Made by a program: the position numbers and the translations under genes | Shown: positions 6,437 through 11,849 of the stretch, piece after piece | How positions within the stretch are numbered: the stretch's first letter is position 1 | Layout of the letters: each line of letters begins with the position of its first letter | Source: Comamonadaceae bacterium | GTDB taxonomy: Bacteria > Pseudomonadota > Gammaproteobacteria > Burkholderiales > Burkholderiaceae | Length of the DNA stretch: 11,849 bases | Direction: 5' to 3' | NCBI GenBank assembly: GCA_947455875.1 | Contig: CANGSD010000005.1 | Location: 1-11,849, forward strand | The notes under the pieces: model-generated | What the model saw: only the letters and a program-made list of their open reading frames with translations | Told to the model about the DNA's origin: nothing | The model's database searches: none

Positions 6437-7192
6437 TCATGCCCCCGTCTTCACCGACAGGCGCATGAACGCGTCATCCATCCCCTGCCACGCCGCATAG
6501 AAACCATCGTCTGAACGCGTGGCTGCGGGTGCCTGCCCCTGCAGCATCACCTCCAGCCCAGCGACCGCACTGTCGATCAAGGGCAGCGGGCATTGCGCGC
6601 GCAGCGCCGGCGCATAGCCCGCCAGGCCCGCCCCGCCCAGGATGATGGCGCGCACCCCGGGCTTCGCCGCCTGCTCGCAGGCCTGAGCCAGACAGCGCAG
6701 AGCCATCTCCGGGTCGGCCTGCAGCGCCGCGCCGCTGGGGGCGACGGTCTCCACATGCCGCAAGCGGTCGCCATAGCCCAGGCTCTGCGCCAGCCGTATC
6801 AGCATGGGCTTCCAGCGCTCGCCGCCGGTGACGATGGCAAACGGCCCGTGTTCAGCGGCCTGAATGAACGAGGCCTCGGCCAGCCCGGTCACCCGGCAGC
6901 CGCTGACCTCCCGCAAGGCAAACAGCCCCGGGTCGCCGAAGCACCCGATCAGCACCCCGTCCAGCGGCTGCGGATTCGCGATGCGCTCCGTGGCCCAGGC
7001 ATCGAGGCAGGCGTGCGCGGCCACTGCATGGCTGGCCTCGCAGGCGATGTAGTGGGCGCCAAAGCGTGCGGTGGTGACCGCGAGGGACGCCCCCTGCGGC
7101 AGCCGCGGCCGCAGCGTGTCCTGCAGGCGCTGGGTCGTCAGCGCATTGGTGTTGGGGTTGATCAGGAGGAATCGGCGGGTCTTGTCGGTCAT
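6437..7192 (-). CDS. Asp/Glu/hydantoin racemase-family protein lacking the second catalytic cysteine
   Basis: The 251-residue product begins FLLINPNTNALTT, the hallmark N-terminus of the Asp/Glu/hydantoin racemase superfamily (racemases, maleate isomerases, arylmalonate decarboxylases). The first active-site cysteine is present as C84 in GVLIGCFGDPGL, followed by GLAEASF, and the AIVTGG strand is intact. At the position of the second cysteine, normally LGCAGM, this protein reads LGGAGL with Gly187 encoded GGG (6632-6634). Two-base racemisation needs both cysteines, so ordinary racemase activity is doubtful; a one-cysteine chemistry is possible. The ATG at 7190-7192 is chosen because it gives the usual spacing to the first strand; the ribosome binding site (GGGGCAG) is weak. 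It converges on the GntR gene and diverges from the third bug gene. The substrate is unknown. Confidence 0.82.
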   Translation of the reverse strand: MTDKTRRFLLINPNTNALTTQRLQDTLRPRLPQGASLAVTTARFGAHYIACEASHAVAAHACLDAWATERIANPQPLDGVLIGCFGDPGLFALREVSGCRVTGLAEASFIQAAEHGPFAIVTGGERWKPMLIRLAQSLGYGDRLRHVETVAPSGAALQADPEMALRCLAQACEQAAKPGVRAIILGGAGLAGYAPALRAQCPLPLIDSAVAGLEVMLQGQAPAATRSDDGFYAAWQGMDDAFMRLSVKTGA

Positions 7193-7365
7193 GGCTGCCC
7201 CAAACTGGCGTGCAAAGGAGGGAGGCTTGCCCCAAATGAGGGCGCTGGATGCGCCTTGATGGTGCACCCTGCCGGCGGGCGGACCTGGCAGAGCTGGCAT
7301 GGCTCCTGCGAAACGGTCCCGTACGCCGGTGGCGTCTATTTTATTTAACAAGCAAGGAGCCCCTG
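7193..7365. promoter_or_regulatory. Divergent intergenic region of the racemase-family and third bug genes
   Basis: This 173-bp gap lies between divergent starts. An inverted repeat ACGCC-GGT-GGCGT (7323-7335) is followed by the AT-rich run CTATTTTATTTAA (7336-7348), just ahead of the AAGGAG at 7354-7359. On the minus strand the same run gives TAAAAT (7338-7343), a good -10 match, but no -35 pairs well with it. The repeat could be an operator or a small leader hairpin. The rest of the gap shows nothing I can assign. Confidence 0.35.
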
Positions 7366-8346
7366 ATGAAACGTCGCGAACTACTGACCGCCGGTGCAGC
7401 TGCCCTGGCCGCCCCCTGGGTGCAAGCCCAATCGGCCGCTTGGCCCACCCGCGGGCCGATCCGCCTGATCTGCCAATACCCGCCTGGCGGCCTGGTGGAC
7501 ACCGTCGCGCGTCTGATGGCGCCCCATCTGTCGCAGGCCCTGTCGCAGACGGTGGTGGTCGAGAACCGCGCCGGCGCCGGCGGTTTGGTGGGGACCGAAT
7601 ACGCCGCCCGGCAGCCGGCCGATGGCTATTCGCTGCTGGTCAGCCATGCGTCCGTGCATATTTTTGCGACGGCCACCCGCCGCACCATGCCCTTCGATCC
7701 GGTGGGCGATTTCACCCACATGGGCATGCTGGTGGAAGCGCCGATGCTGCTGTTGGTACGCGCGCAGTCGCCCTACCAGACGCTGGCCCAGTACGTGAAC
7801 GCCGCCAAGACCAAGCCGGTGCGTTACGGCTCCTCGGGCATCGGCTCGGCCAACCACCTGTTCGGCGAGCTGCTCAAGCTGGACGGCCAGGCGCCCCAGC
7901 ACGACCACGTGCCCTACCAGGGCAGCGCCCCCGCCATGCAAGACCTGCTGGGCGGCCAGATCGACAGCGTGTTCGACCCGGTCACCACCAACGTCAACCA
8001 GCTCAAGGGCGGCACCCTGCGTGCGCTGGCGATCTCGACCCCGGCCCGCCTGCCGGCCCTGCCCAACATCCCGACCTTCGCCGAGCAGGGCTTCCCCTCG
8101 ATCACCGGCTCGCAGTGGCTGGGCCTGTCGGCCCCCAAGAACCTGCCCGCGCCTATCGCACAGCGCCTGACCGCGCTGATTCCCGAGATCCTGTCCAAGC
8201 CGGACATCGCGTCGCGCCTGGAGGACATCCAGACCCTGCCGCGTAAGACGCCGGTGGTGGGCGACGAGTTCGTGAAGCTGATCCAGTCGCAGATCAGCAG
8301 CTGGACCGCCGTGGCCAAGCGCGCCAAGGTGGAAGTGATCACCTGA
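7366..8346 (+). CDS. Bug/TctC-family substrate-binding protein with a possible Tat signal
   Basis: This 326-residue TctC/Bug protein carries GPIRLICQYPPGGLVD (pocket loop at residues 37-45), NRAGAGGLVGTEYAA, ADGYSLLVS and HVPYQGSAPAMQDLLGGQI, all family landmarks. The N-terminus MKRRELLTAGAAALA has an R-R-x-L-L pattern with a weakly hydrophobic, Ala-rich core and an A-Q-A cleavage site, so export by Tat rather than Sec is possible. AAGGAG at 7354-7359, 6 nt upstream, fixes the ATG at 7366; longer in-frame starts lack a site. It stands alone on the plus strand, bounded by a strong hairpin terminator. It may share regulation with the divergent racemase-family gene. Ligand unknown, and no TctAB partner is in view. 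Confidence 0.9.
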   Translation: MKRRELLTAGAAALAAPWVQAQSAAWPTRGPIRLICQYPPGGLVDTVARLMAPHLSQALSQTVVVENRAGAGGLVGTEYAARQPADGYSLLVSHASVHIFATATRRTMPFDPVGDFTHMGMLVEAPMLLLVRAQSPYQTLAQYVNAAKTKPVRYGSSGIGSANHLFGELLKLDGQAPQHDHVPYQGSAPAMQDLLGGQIDSVFDPVTTNVNQLKGGTLRALAISTPARLPALPNIPTFAEQGFPSITGSQWLGLSAPKNLPAPIAQRLTALIPEILSKPDIASRLEDIQTLPRKTPVVGDEFVKLIQSQISSWTAVAKRAKVEVIT

Positions 8347-8376
8347 GCCCCAGGGCCTTGCGGGCCCTTGCAGAGG

Positions 8377-8428
8377 GGCGGCGGTTGTCCCGGGTATCCT
8401 GCCCGGGAGCCGCCGCCTTGTTGTGTTT
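8377..8428 (+). terminator. GC-rich nested hairpin terminator after the third bug gene
   Basis: The outer arms GGCGGCGG (8377-8384) and CCGCCGCC (8410-8417) enclose inner arms CCCGGG (8389-8394 and 8402-8407) around a 7-nt loop. A T-rich tail TTGTTGTGTTT (8418-8428) follows. It lies 30 nt after the bug stop and before the next gene, so it should separate the two transcripts. A smaller AGGGCC/GGCCCT hairpin precedes it at 8352-8368. Confidence 0.75.
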
Positions 8429-8462
8429 GCGCGGCTGAGAACCTCTTGCTGGAATCCTGCTC

Positions 8463-9104
8463 ATGACCGAAGTCGACTTCGCCGACATCACGGCCTATCA
8501 GCGCTACAAGCTGATGGCCAGCCTGATCGTGCCCCGGCCCATCGCGCTGGTGACCACCTTGGGCGCCAACGGTGTGGTCAACGCGGCGCCGTTTTCCATG
8601 TTCAACATGGTCGGCGAAGACCCGCCCATCCTGATGCTCAGCATCAACCGACTGTCGGACGGACGGCTCAAGGACACCGCGGCCAATATCTTGCACAGCG
8701 GCGAGTTCGTGGTGCATATGTCGGACGAGCCGGTGGCGGCCCGCATGCATGCCTGCGGCGAGGCCTTTCCCTCGGACGTGAGCGAGTTGGCGGCGGTGGG
8801 TCTGACGCCTGTGCCTTCGCGCACGGTCAAGCCGCCGCGCATTCAGGAGGCGCCGATTGCCTTCGAGTGCGTGCTGCACGAAAAGCTGGAGACCGAGAGC
8901 CGCTATGTGTTCATCGGCCGTATCCAGTGGCTGGCCGCACGCGACGGCCTGGTCGACACGCAGGCCTGGCGCGTGAACCTGCGCGATTACCGACCGATCG
9001 CGCGATTTGGCGCGAGCTTTTATACGCGCACCGAGGACCGCTTCTCCATCGCTGACCGCGCGGGTGAATCGGCGCCGGTGTCGACGCCGATCGATCAGAT
9101 CTGA
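8463..9104 (+). CDS. Flavin reductase-like FMN-binding protein (PF01613 family)
   Basis: The 213-residue protein fits the flavin-reductase-like/split-barrel FMN-binding family. Landmarks are the start of the barrel, MASLIVPRPIALVTTLGANG (residues 18-37), VNAAPFSMFNMVGEDPPILML with the conserved AAPFS and the PP-I-L strand, DTAANILHSGEFVVH, the PIAFECVLHEKLE strand, and the C-terminal YRPIARFGASFY. Such proteins either supply reduced flavin to a partner monooxygenase or act on their own substrates. No monooxygenase gene is next to it here. The ATG at 8463 has only a weak GGAA site 8 nt upstream but matches the family N-terminus. It is probably a single-gene transcript, since hairpins lie on both sides. 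Cytosolic. Confidence 0.87.
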   Translation: MTEVDFADITAYQRYKLMASLIVPRPIALVTTLGANGVVNAAPFSMFNMVGEDPPILMLSINRLSDGRLKDTAANILHSGEFVVHMSDEPVAARMHACGEAFPSDVSELAAVGLTPVPSRTVKPPRIQEAPIAFECVLHEKLETESRYVFIGRIQWLAARDGLVDTQAWRVNLRDYRPIARFGASFYTRTEDRFSIADRAGESAPVSTPIDQI

Positions 9105-9111
9105 GGCGAGG

Positions 9112-9137
9112 CTGCCAGGCCACGGTCAGGATTTTTT
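9112..9137 (+). terminator. Likely rho-independent terminator of the flavin-reductase-like gene
   Basis: An imperfect stem, CTGCC (9112-9116) with GG-t-CAG (9124-9129), is followed by a run of six T residues (9132-9137). The position, 8 nt after the stop codon, fits a terminator. The short, bulged stem lowers confidence. Confidence 0.45.
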
Positions 9138-9165
9138 CTCCTCGGGTTGGGCCTTGGAATCCATA

Positions 9166-9194
9166 ATCGATACTATCAAAATGATAGTATCGAT
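9166..9194. repeat. Perfect 12-bp-arm inverted repeat, candidate autoregulatory operator
   Basis: ATCGATACTATC (9166-9177) and GATAGTATCGAT (9183-9194) are exact reverse complements around AAAAT. The element ends 5 nt before the ATG of the DUF4258-like gene, where a ribosome binding site would normally sit. A TTGGAA box at 9154-9159 lies 17 nt from CAAAAT (9177-9182), so the repeat would cover the -10. It is strikingly AT-rich for this genome. It is probably bound by the HTH partner encoded at 9512-9973. Confidence 0.8.
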
Positions 9195-9199
9195 GACAG

Positions 9200-9508
9200 A
9201 TGGGTAAACCGTCCGATCGGCAGTTGGAGCGTCATATCCGCAAAGTCGCAGCTGACTCCAGTCATGTGGACTGGACGGCGCATGCCGAAGTCCAGATGCG
9301 CCGGCGCAGGATCAACAAGGTGATGGCGCTGGAGGCCTTGCGTTGGGGACTCATGACTCGGCCGCCCGAGCCGGACATCGTGCACACCGGACTGAAATGC
9401 AGGATGGAGCGGTTCGTGGCGGGCGTACAGGTGGCCGTGGTGGTCTACGTTGAATATCCCGCGCCCGACCTGACGGTAGTGACCGTGATTGATGTGAATG
9501 GAGTTTGA
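9200..9508 (+). CDS. Small DUF4258-like protein, candidate toxin of a toxin-antitoxin pair
   Basis: This 102-residue protein has the look of a DUF4258 domain: a helix with HAEVQMRRRRI (H28 onward), where the family has a His and a basic M-x-x-R-x-I pattern, a second helix ALEALRWG, then strands around CRMERFVAG, VAVVVYVEY and LTVVTVIDV. DUF4258 proteins are small and are often found beside HTH genes in toxin-antitoxin-like loci, and some are thought to share a RelE/MqsR-type RNase fold; toxicity here is inferred. The ATG at 9200 lacks a Shine-Dalgarno because the inverted repeat ends 5 nt upstream. The gene is followed after 3 nt by the HTH gene, toxin-first order as in higBA and mqsRA. It could also be a non-toxic nucleic-acid-binding protein. 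Confidence 0.75.
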   Translation: MGKPSDRQLERHIRKVAADSSHVDWTAHAEVQMRRRRINKVMALEALRWGLMTRPPEPDIVHTGLKCRMERFVAGVQVAVVVYVEYPAPDLTVVTVIDVNGV

Positions 9509-9511
9509 GCG

Positions 9512-9973
9512 ATGTACCACTACACAGACGGAGGACTCAAGAACGTTTGGCTGTCCAACGGCTACACGGTGCACACGAGTCCCTATGGCGAAGCTGTGTC
9601 CATCCACGATCTCGATGGACTGACCCGGGCGATTTGCTTGGCCTTGACTGAAAAGGCGGGTCTTCTCACGGGGGTTGAATTCCGCTACATCCGTCAGGGC
9701 GGCATGCTGCTTTCGCAGCCTGCACTCGGAAAAATGATCGGTATCGACGGTCAGTCCGTGGCGCGCTGGGAAAAGACCGGTCGGGTGCCAAAGTGGGCAG
9801 ATAAGCTGGTTCGCCTGCTCTACGTGGCTCACGCTAACGGCAATGAACCCATACGCCGAGCGGTCGAACGTGTGCGGACCGTGGAGCGCCTGATCAAGCA
9901 GCGAATCGTCGTGCGTGAGTCCCGCACAGGGTGGAAGCCCGAGCTCAAGGACGACGCGTTTGCCGGGTCCTAG
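9512..9973 (+). CDS. HTH (XRE/MqsA-like) DNA-binding protein, candidate antitoxin
   Basis: The 153-residue protein has two parts. Residues 1-50 begin [18 protein letters not shown], a conserved opening I associate with antitoxin-like HTH regulators found beside DUF4258 genes. Residues 56-100 form a helix-turn-helix: FRYIRQ, then [20 protein letters not shown] with the W86-E-K sequence typical of XRE-type recognition helices. A basic C-terminal tail (R107-R134) follows. No CxxC zinc-binding motif is seen, unlike classical MqsA. GGAG at 9500-9503, 8 nt upstream, supports the ATG, which is only 3 nt after the stop of the DUF4258-like gene, so the two are co-transcribed and probably coupled. It likely binds the inverted repeat at 9166-9194 and neutralises the partner. 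It converges on rppH with a 26-bp gap. Confidence 0.8.
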   Translation: MYHYTDGGLKNVWLSNGYTVHTSPYGEAVSIHDLDGLTRAICLALTEKAGLLTGVEFRYIRQGGMLLSQPALGKMIGIDGQSVARWEKTGRVPKWADKLVRLLYVAHANGNEPIRRAVERVRTVERLIKQRIVVRESRTGWKPELKDDAFAGS

Positions 9974-9981
9974 CCCCGGCA
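9961..9981. terminator. Hairpin over the stop codon between convergent genes
   Basis: TGCCGGG (9961-9967) pairs perfectly with CCCGGCA (9975-9981) around a 7-nt loop that contains the TAG stop of the HTH gene. It lies in the 26-bp convergent junction with rppH and could limit read-through in both directions. There is no T tract, so this is tentative. Confidence 0.3.
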
Positions 9982-9999
9982 CTTCGATCAACCCGCGCC

Positions 10000-10626
10000 T
10001 TACCCGCCTTGCGCCTCGCGGTTCAGGCCCACCTGCGGGTCGGGCTCGAAGGTGGCGCCCGGCGGCAACTCGAAGTCATGCCCGGGCGTGTCATGGGCGT
10101 CAGATTCGCGGGTACGCAGCCCACCGCGCAGGAAGCGATTGCGTTGGGGGTCGTGGCGAGGCAGAAAGCGTGCGAGTTCGGTCAGCGCCATCTCGTAGAC
10201 ACCGCGCTTGAATTCGACCACCATGTCCAGCGGCACCCAGTAGTCGTTCCAGCGCCAAGCGTCGAACTCGGGATGGTCGGTGGCGCGCAGGTTCAGGTTC
10301 CAGTCCTGGCACGTGAGCTGCAGCAGGAACCAGATCTGCTTTTGTCCCTTGTAGTGGCCGCGCGCATCCCGACGGATGTAGCGGTCAGGCACCTCATAGC
10401 GCAACCAGTCACGGGTGCGGGCAACGATGCGCACATGCTCGGGCTGCAGGCCCACCTCTTCGTGCAACTCCCGGTACATCGCTTGTTCGGGACTTTCCCC
10501 GCGATCGATGCCCCCCTGCGGAAACTGCCAGCTGTGGGTGCGTATGCGCTTGCCCCAGAACACCTGGTTTTTCTGATTGAGCAGGATGATGCCGACGTTG
10601 GGCCTGAAGCCGTCACGGTCAAGCAT
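10000..10626 (-). CDS. rppH: RNA pyrophosphohydrolase RppH (Nudix hydrolase)
   Basis: RppH removes pyrophosphate from the 5' triphosphate of mRNAs, triggering RNase E decay. The 208-residue product starts [16 protein letters not shown], typical of RppH, and contains [17 protein letters not shown]. The full Nudix box spans residues 38-60: G38, E44, R52-E53-L54, E56-E57 and G59, with the EExG metal ligands intact. [20 protein letters not shown] and [17 protein letters not shown] are also characteristic. The ATG at 10624-10626 is preferred over an in-frame TTG two codons upstream, since GGGG at 10634-10637 is 7 nt away and RppH proteins begin M-L/I-D. The C-terminal ~50 residues are a charged, probably disordered extension beyond the E. 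coli length. It is divergent from proS. Cytosolic. Confidence 0.95.
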   Translation of the reverse strand: MLDRDGFRPNVGIILLNQKNQVFWGKRIRTHSWQFPQGGIDRGESPEQAMYRELHEEVGLQPEHVRIVARTRDWLRYEVPDRYIRRDARGHYKGQKQIWFLLQLTCQDWNLNLRATDHPEFDAWRWNDYWVPLDMVVEFKRGVYEMALTELARFLPRHDPQRNRFLRGGLRTRESDAHDTPGHDFELPPGATFEPDPQVGLNREAQGG

Positions 10627-10643
10627 AATCAAACCCCAATTCT

Positions 10644-10656
10644 TGAACTGAGTTCA
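10644..10656. promoter_or_regulatory. Palindrome at the rppH transcription start region
   Basis: TGAACT-G-AGTTCA is a perfect inverted repeat (6-bp arms, 1-nt centre). It abuts the rppH -10 box (10656-10661) and would cover the transcription start. A bound regulator could block rppH initiation and possibly affect divergent proS. No binder can be named. Confidence 0.4.
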
Positions 10657-10683
10657 TTATGCACGGCACTGCCCGCGCATCAA
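10656..10683 (-). promoter_or_regulatory. Sigma-70-type promoter of rppH
   Basis: On the minus strand TTGATG (10678-10683) is followed by a 16-nt spacer and CATAAT (10656-10661). The -10 matches consensus at five of six positions. Transcription would begin near 10649, about 23 nt ahead of the rppH ATG. I see no comparably good promoter for proS on the other strand of this 102-bp gap. Confidence 0.6.
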
Positions 10684-10728
10684 GAGACTCATCCGTTCCT
10701 TCCCTCGCTCCCTCCTCGCATTTGCCTG

Positions 10729-11849
10729 ATGAAAGCCTCGCAGTTTCTGATTTCCACGCTCAAAGAAGCGCCCGCTGACGCCGAAGTGGCGAGCCACCGC
10801 CTCATGACCCGCGCGGGCATGATCAAGAAATTAGGCGCCGGTATTTACACCTATATGCCTATGGGTTTGCGTGTGATTCGCAAGGTCGAAGCCATCGTGC
10901 GCGAGGGGATGGACCGCGCCGGCGCCGTCGAATGCACCATGCCCGTCGTCCAGCCCGCGGAGTTGTGGCAGGAGACGGGACGCTTTGCCAAGATGGGCCC
11001 CGAGCTGCTTCGCATCAAGGACCGCCACGACCGCGATTTCGTGATTCAGCCTACCAGCGAAGAAGTGGTGACTGACATCGCCCGCCAAGAGCTTCGCAGC
11101 TACAAGCAGCTGCCCAAAAATCTCTACCAAATTCAGACCAAGTTCCGCGACGAGCGCCGTCCGCGCTTTGGCCTGATGCGGGGGCGCGAATTCATCATGA
11201 AGGACGCCTACAGCTTCGACCGTGATGTGGCGTCCGCCAAGGCCAGCTACCAGGTGATGGCCCAGGCCTATCGCCGCATCTTTGACCGCTTCGGCCTGCG
11301 CTATCGCGCCGTCGCGGCCGACAGCGGCGCCATCGGCGGCGATCTGTCCGAGGAATTCCAGGTGATCGCCGCCACCGGCGAGGACGCCATCGTCTACTGC
11401 CCCCAGAGCGACTACGCCGCCAACCTGGAAAAGGCCGAGGCCCTGGCCCCGGCCGGCCCGCGCCCTGCGGCGTCCCAGGCCTTGGCCAAGACGCCGACAC
11501 CTGGCAAGAGCACCTGCGCCGATGTGGCGCAGCTTCTAGGCGTGCCGCTGCAAAGCACGGTGAAGTCTCTGGTGCTGGCCACTGACACCCTGGACGAAGC
11601 CGGCAACGTGGCCAAGAGCCAGGTCTGGCTGTTGCTGGTGCGCGGCGACCACGACATGAACGAGGTCAAGGCTGGCAAGGTGCCGGGGCTCGACACGGGC
11701 TTTCGCTTCGCCACCGTGCCCGAGATCCTCGAGCACTTCGGCACCAAGCCCGGCTACCTGGGTCCCTTGGCCCTGAAACAGCCGGTGATGATCGTGGCCG
11801 ACCGCGAGGTGGCGGTGATCGCCGACTGGATCTGCGGCGCCAACGCCGA
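10729..11849 (+). CDS. proS: Prolyl-tRNA synthetase, bacterial type with editing domain (N-terminal 373 residues, truncated by window end)
   Basis: ProS charges tRNA-Pro with proline. The frame is open from ATG 10729 to the window end. It begins [19 protein letters not shown], then class II motif 1 around [17 protein letters not shown]. The proline/ATP pocket residues lie in QPTSEE (residues 107-112, with T109 and E111), and motif 2 is [37 protein letters not shown] leads into the inserted YbaK-like editing domain, which starts around residue 220. In it, K279 of STVKSLV matches the lysine known in E. coli ProRS to exclude cognate Pro-tRNA, and [10 protein letters not shown] is present. Motif 3 and the anticodon-binding domain lie outside the window. 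The ATG lacks a clear Shine-Dalgarno but matches the family start. The upstream neighbour rppH is divergent. Confidence 0.97.
   Translation, partial: MKASQFLISTLKEAPADAEVASHRLMTRAGMIKKLGAGIYTYMPMGLRVIRKVEAIVREGMDRAGAVECTMPVVQPAELWQETGRFAKMGPELLRIKDRHDRDFVIQPTSEEVVTDIARQELRSYKQLPKNLYQIQTKFRDERRPRFGLMRGREFIMKDAYSFDRDVASAKASYQVMAQAYRRIFDRFGLRYRAVAADSGAIGGDLSEEFQVIAATGEDAIVYCPQSDYAANLEKAEALAPAGPRPAASQALAKTPTPGKSTCADVAQLLGVPLQSTVKSLVLATDTLDEAGNVAKSQVWLLLVRGDHDMNEVKAGKVPGLDTGFRFATVPEILEHFGTKPGYLGPLALKQPVMIVADREVAVIADWICGANA

Noticed and set aside
7914..8879. Minus-strand open frame of 321 codons spanning the terminator
   Set aside because: It crosses two plus-strand genes and a clear hairpin terminator, with no ribosome binding site or domain.
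9166..9194. Inverted repeat as an insertion-sequence end or attachment site
   Set aside because: No transposase or integrase is nearby, there is no second copy in the window, and its position at the first ATG fits an operator better.
9176..9991. Minus-strand open frame of 271 codons opposite the DUF4258/HTH pair
   Set aside because: The plus-strand pair shows coherent domain motifs, tight spacing and a ribosome binding site; the antisense frame shows none.
1..11849. CRISPR array, tRNA or rRNA genes, or riboswitch
   Set aside because: I saw no regularly spaced repeats, no tRNA-like cloverleaf, and no intergenic gap large or structured enough for these; the longest gap is 173 bp.

Overview
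The window looks like a high-GC betaproteobacterial chromosome of the Bordetella/Achromobacter group (Alcaligenaceae). The clues are the strongly G/C-biased third codon positions, three Bug-type (TctC-family) solute-binding proteins in under 12 kb, and a divergent rppH/proS pair whose proteins closely resemble Bordetella versions as I remember them. No database was searched.

Layout. Positions 1-450 (minus strand) hold the start of an unknown exported protein that runs off the left edge. Divergent to it is a fumarylacetoacetate-hydrolase-family gene (589-1461) with a TTG start. Next comes a minus-strand block that reads as one operon, in transcription order: bug (4595-5563), FAD-dependent oxidoreductase (3180-4565), DsbA-fold 2-hydroxychromene-2-carboxylate-isomerase-like protein (2566-3177), and a second bug (1545-2510). 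A divergent GntR/HutC-type regulator (5643-6425) sits at its head. The operon promoter has a 16-bp perfect inverted repeat lying almost exactly in its 17-bp spacer, which is a strong candidate operator.

A minus-strand Asp/Glu/hydantoin racemase-family gene (6437-7192) has glycine where the second catalytic cysteine is expected. It diverges from a third bug (7366-8346) with a possible Tat signal. A GC-rich hairpin terminator separates this from a flavin-reductase-like FMN-binding protein (8463-9104).

Positions 9166-9973 hold a compact two-gene module: a small DUF4258-like protein followed 3 nt later by an HTH protein. It is preceded by a perfect 12-bp-arm inverted repeat ending 5 nt before the first ATG. 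This architecture resembles a toxin-antitoxin pair, toxin gene first, and is the best candidate here for a poorly described system.

The right end is housekeeping: rppH (10000-10626, minus) and the first 373 codons of proS (10729 to the window edge).

Working together: the operon probably captures a small carboxylated, perhaps aromatic-derived, compound with Bug proteins and processes it with the oxidoreductase and the glutathione-type isomerase. The nearby FAH-family enzyme could hydrolyse an acylpyruvate product. No ring-cleavage dioxygenase and no TctA/TctB membrane components are present, so the substrate and the transporter partner cannot be told from this window.
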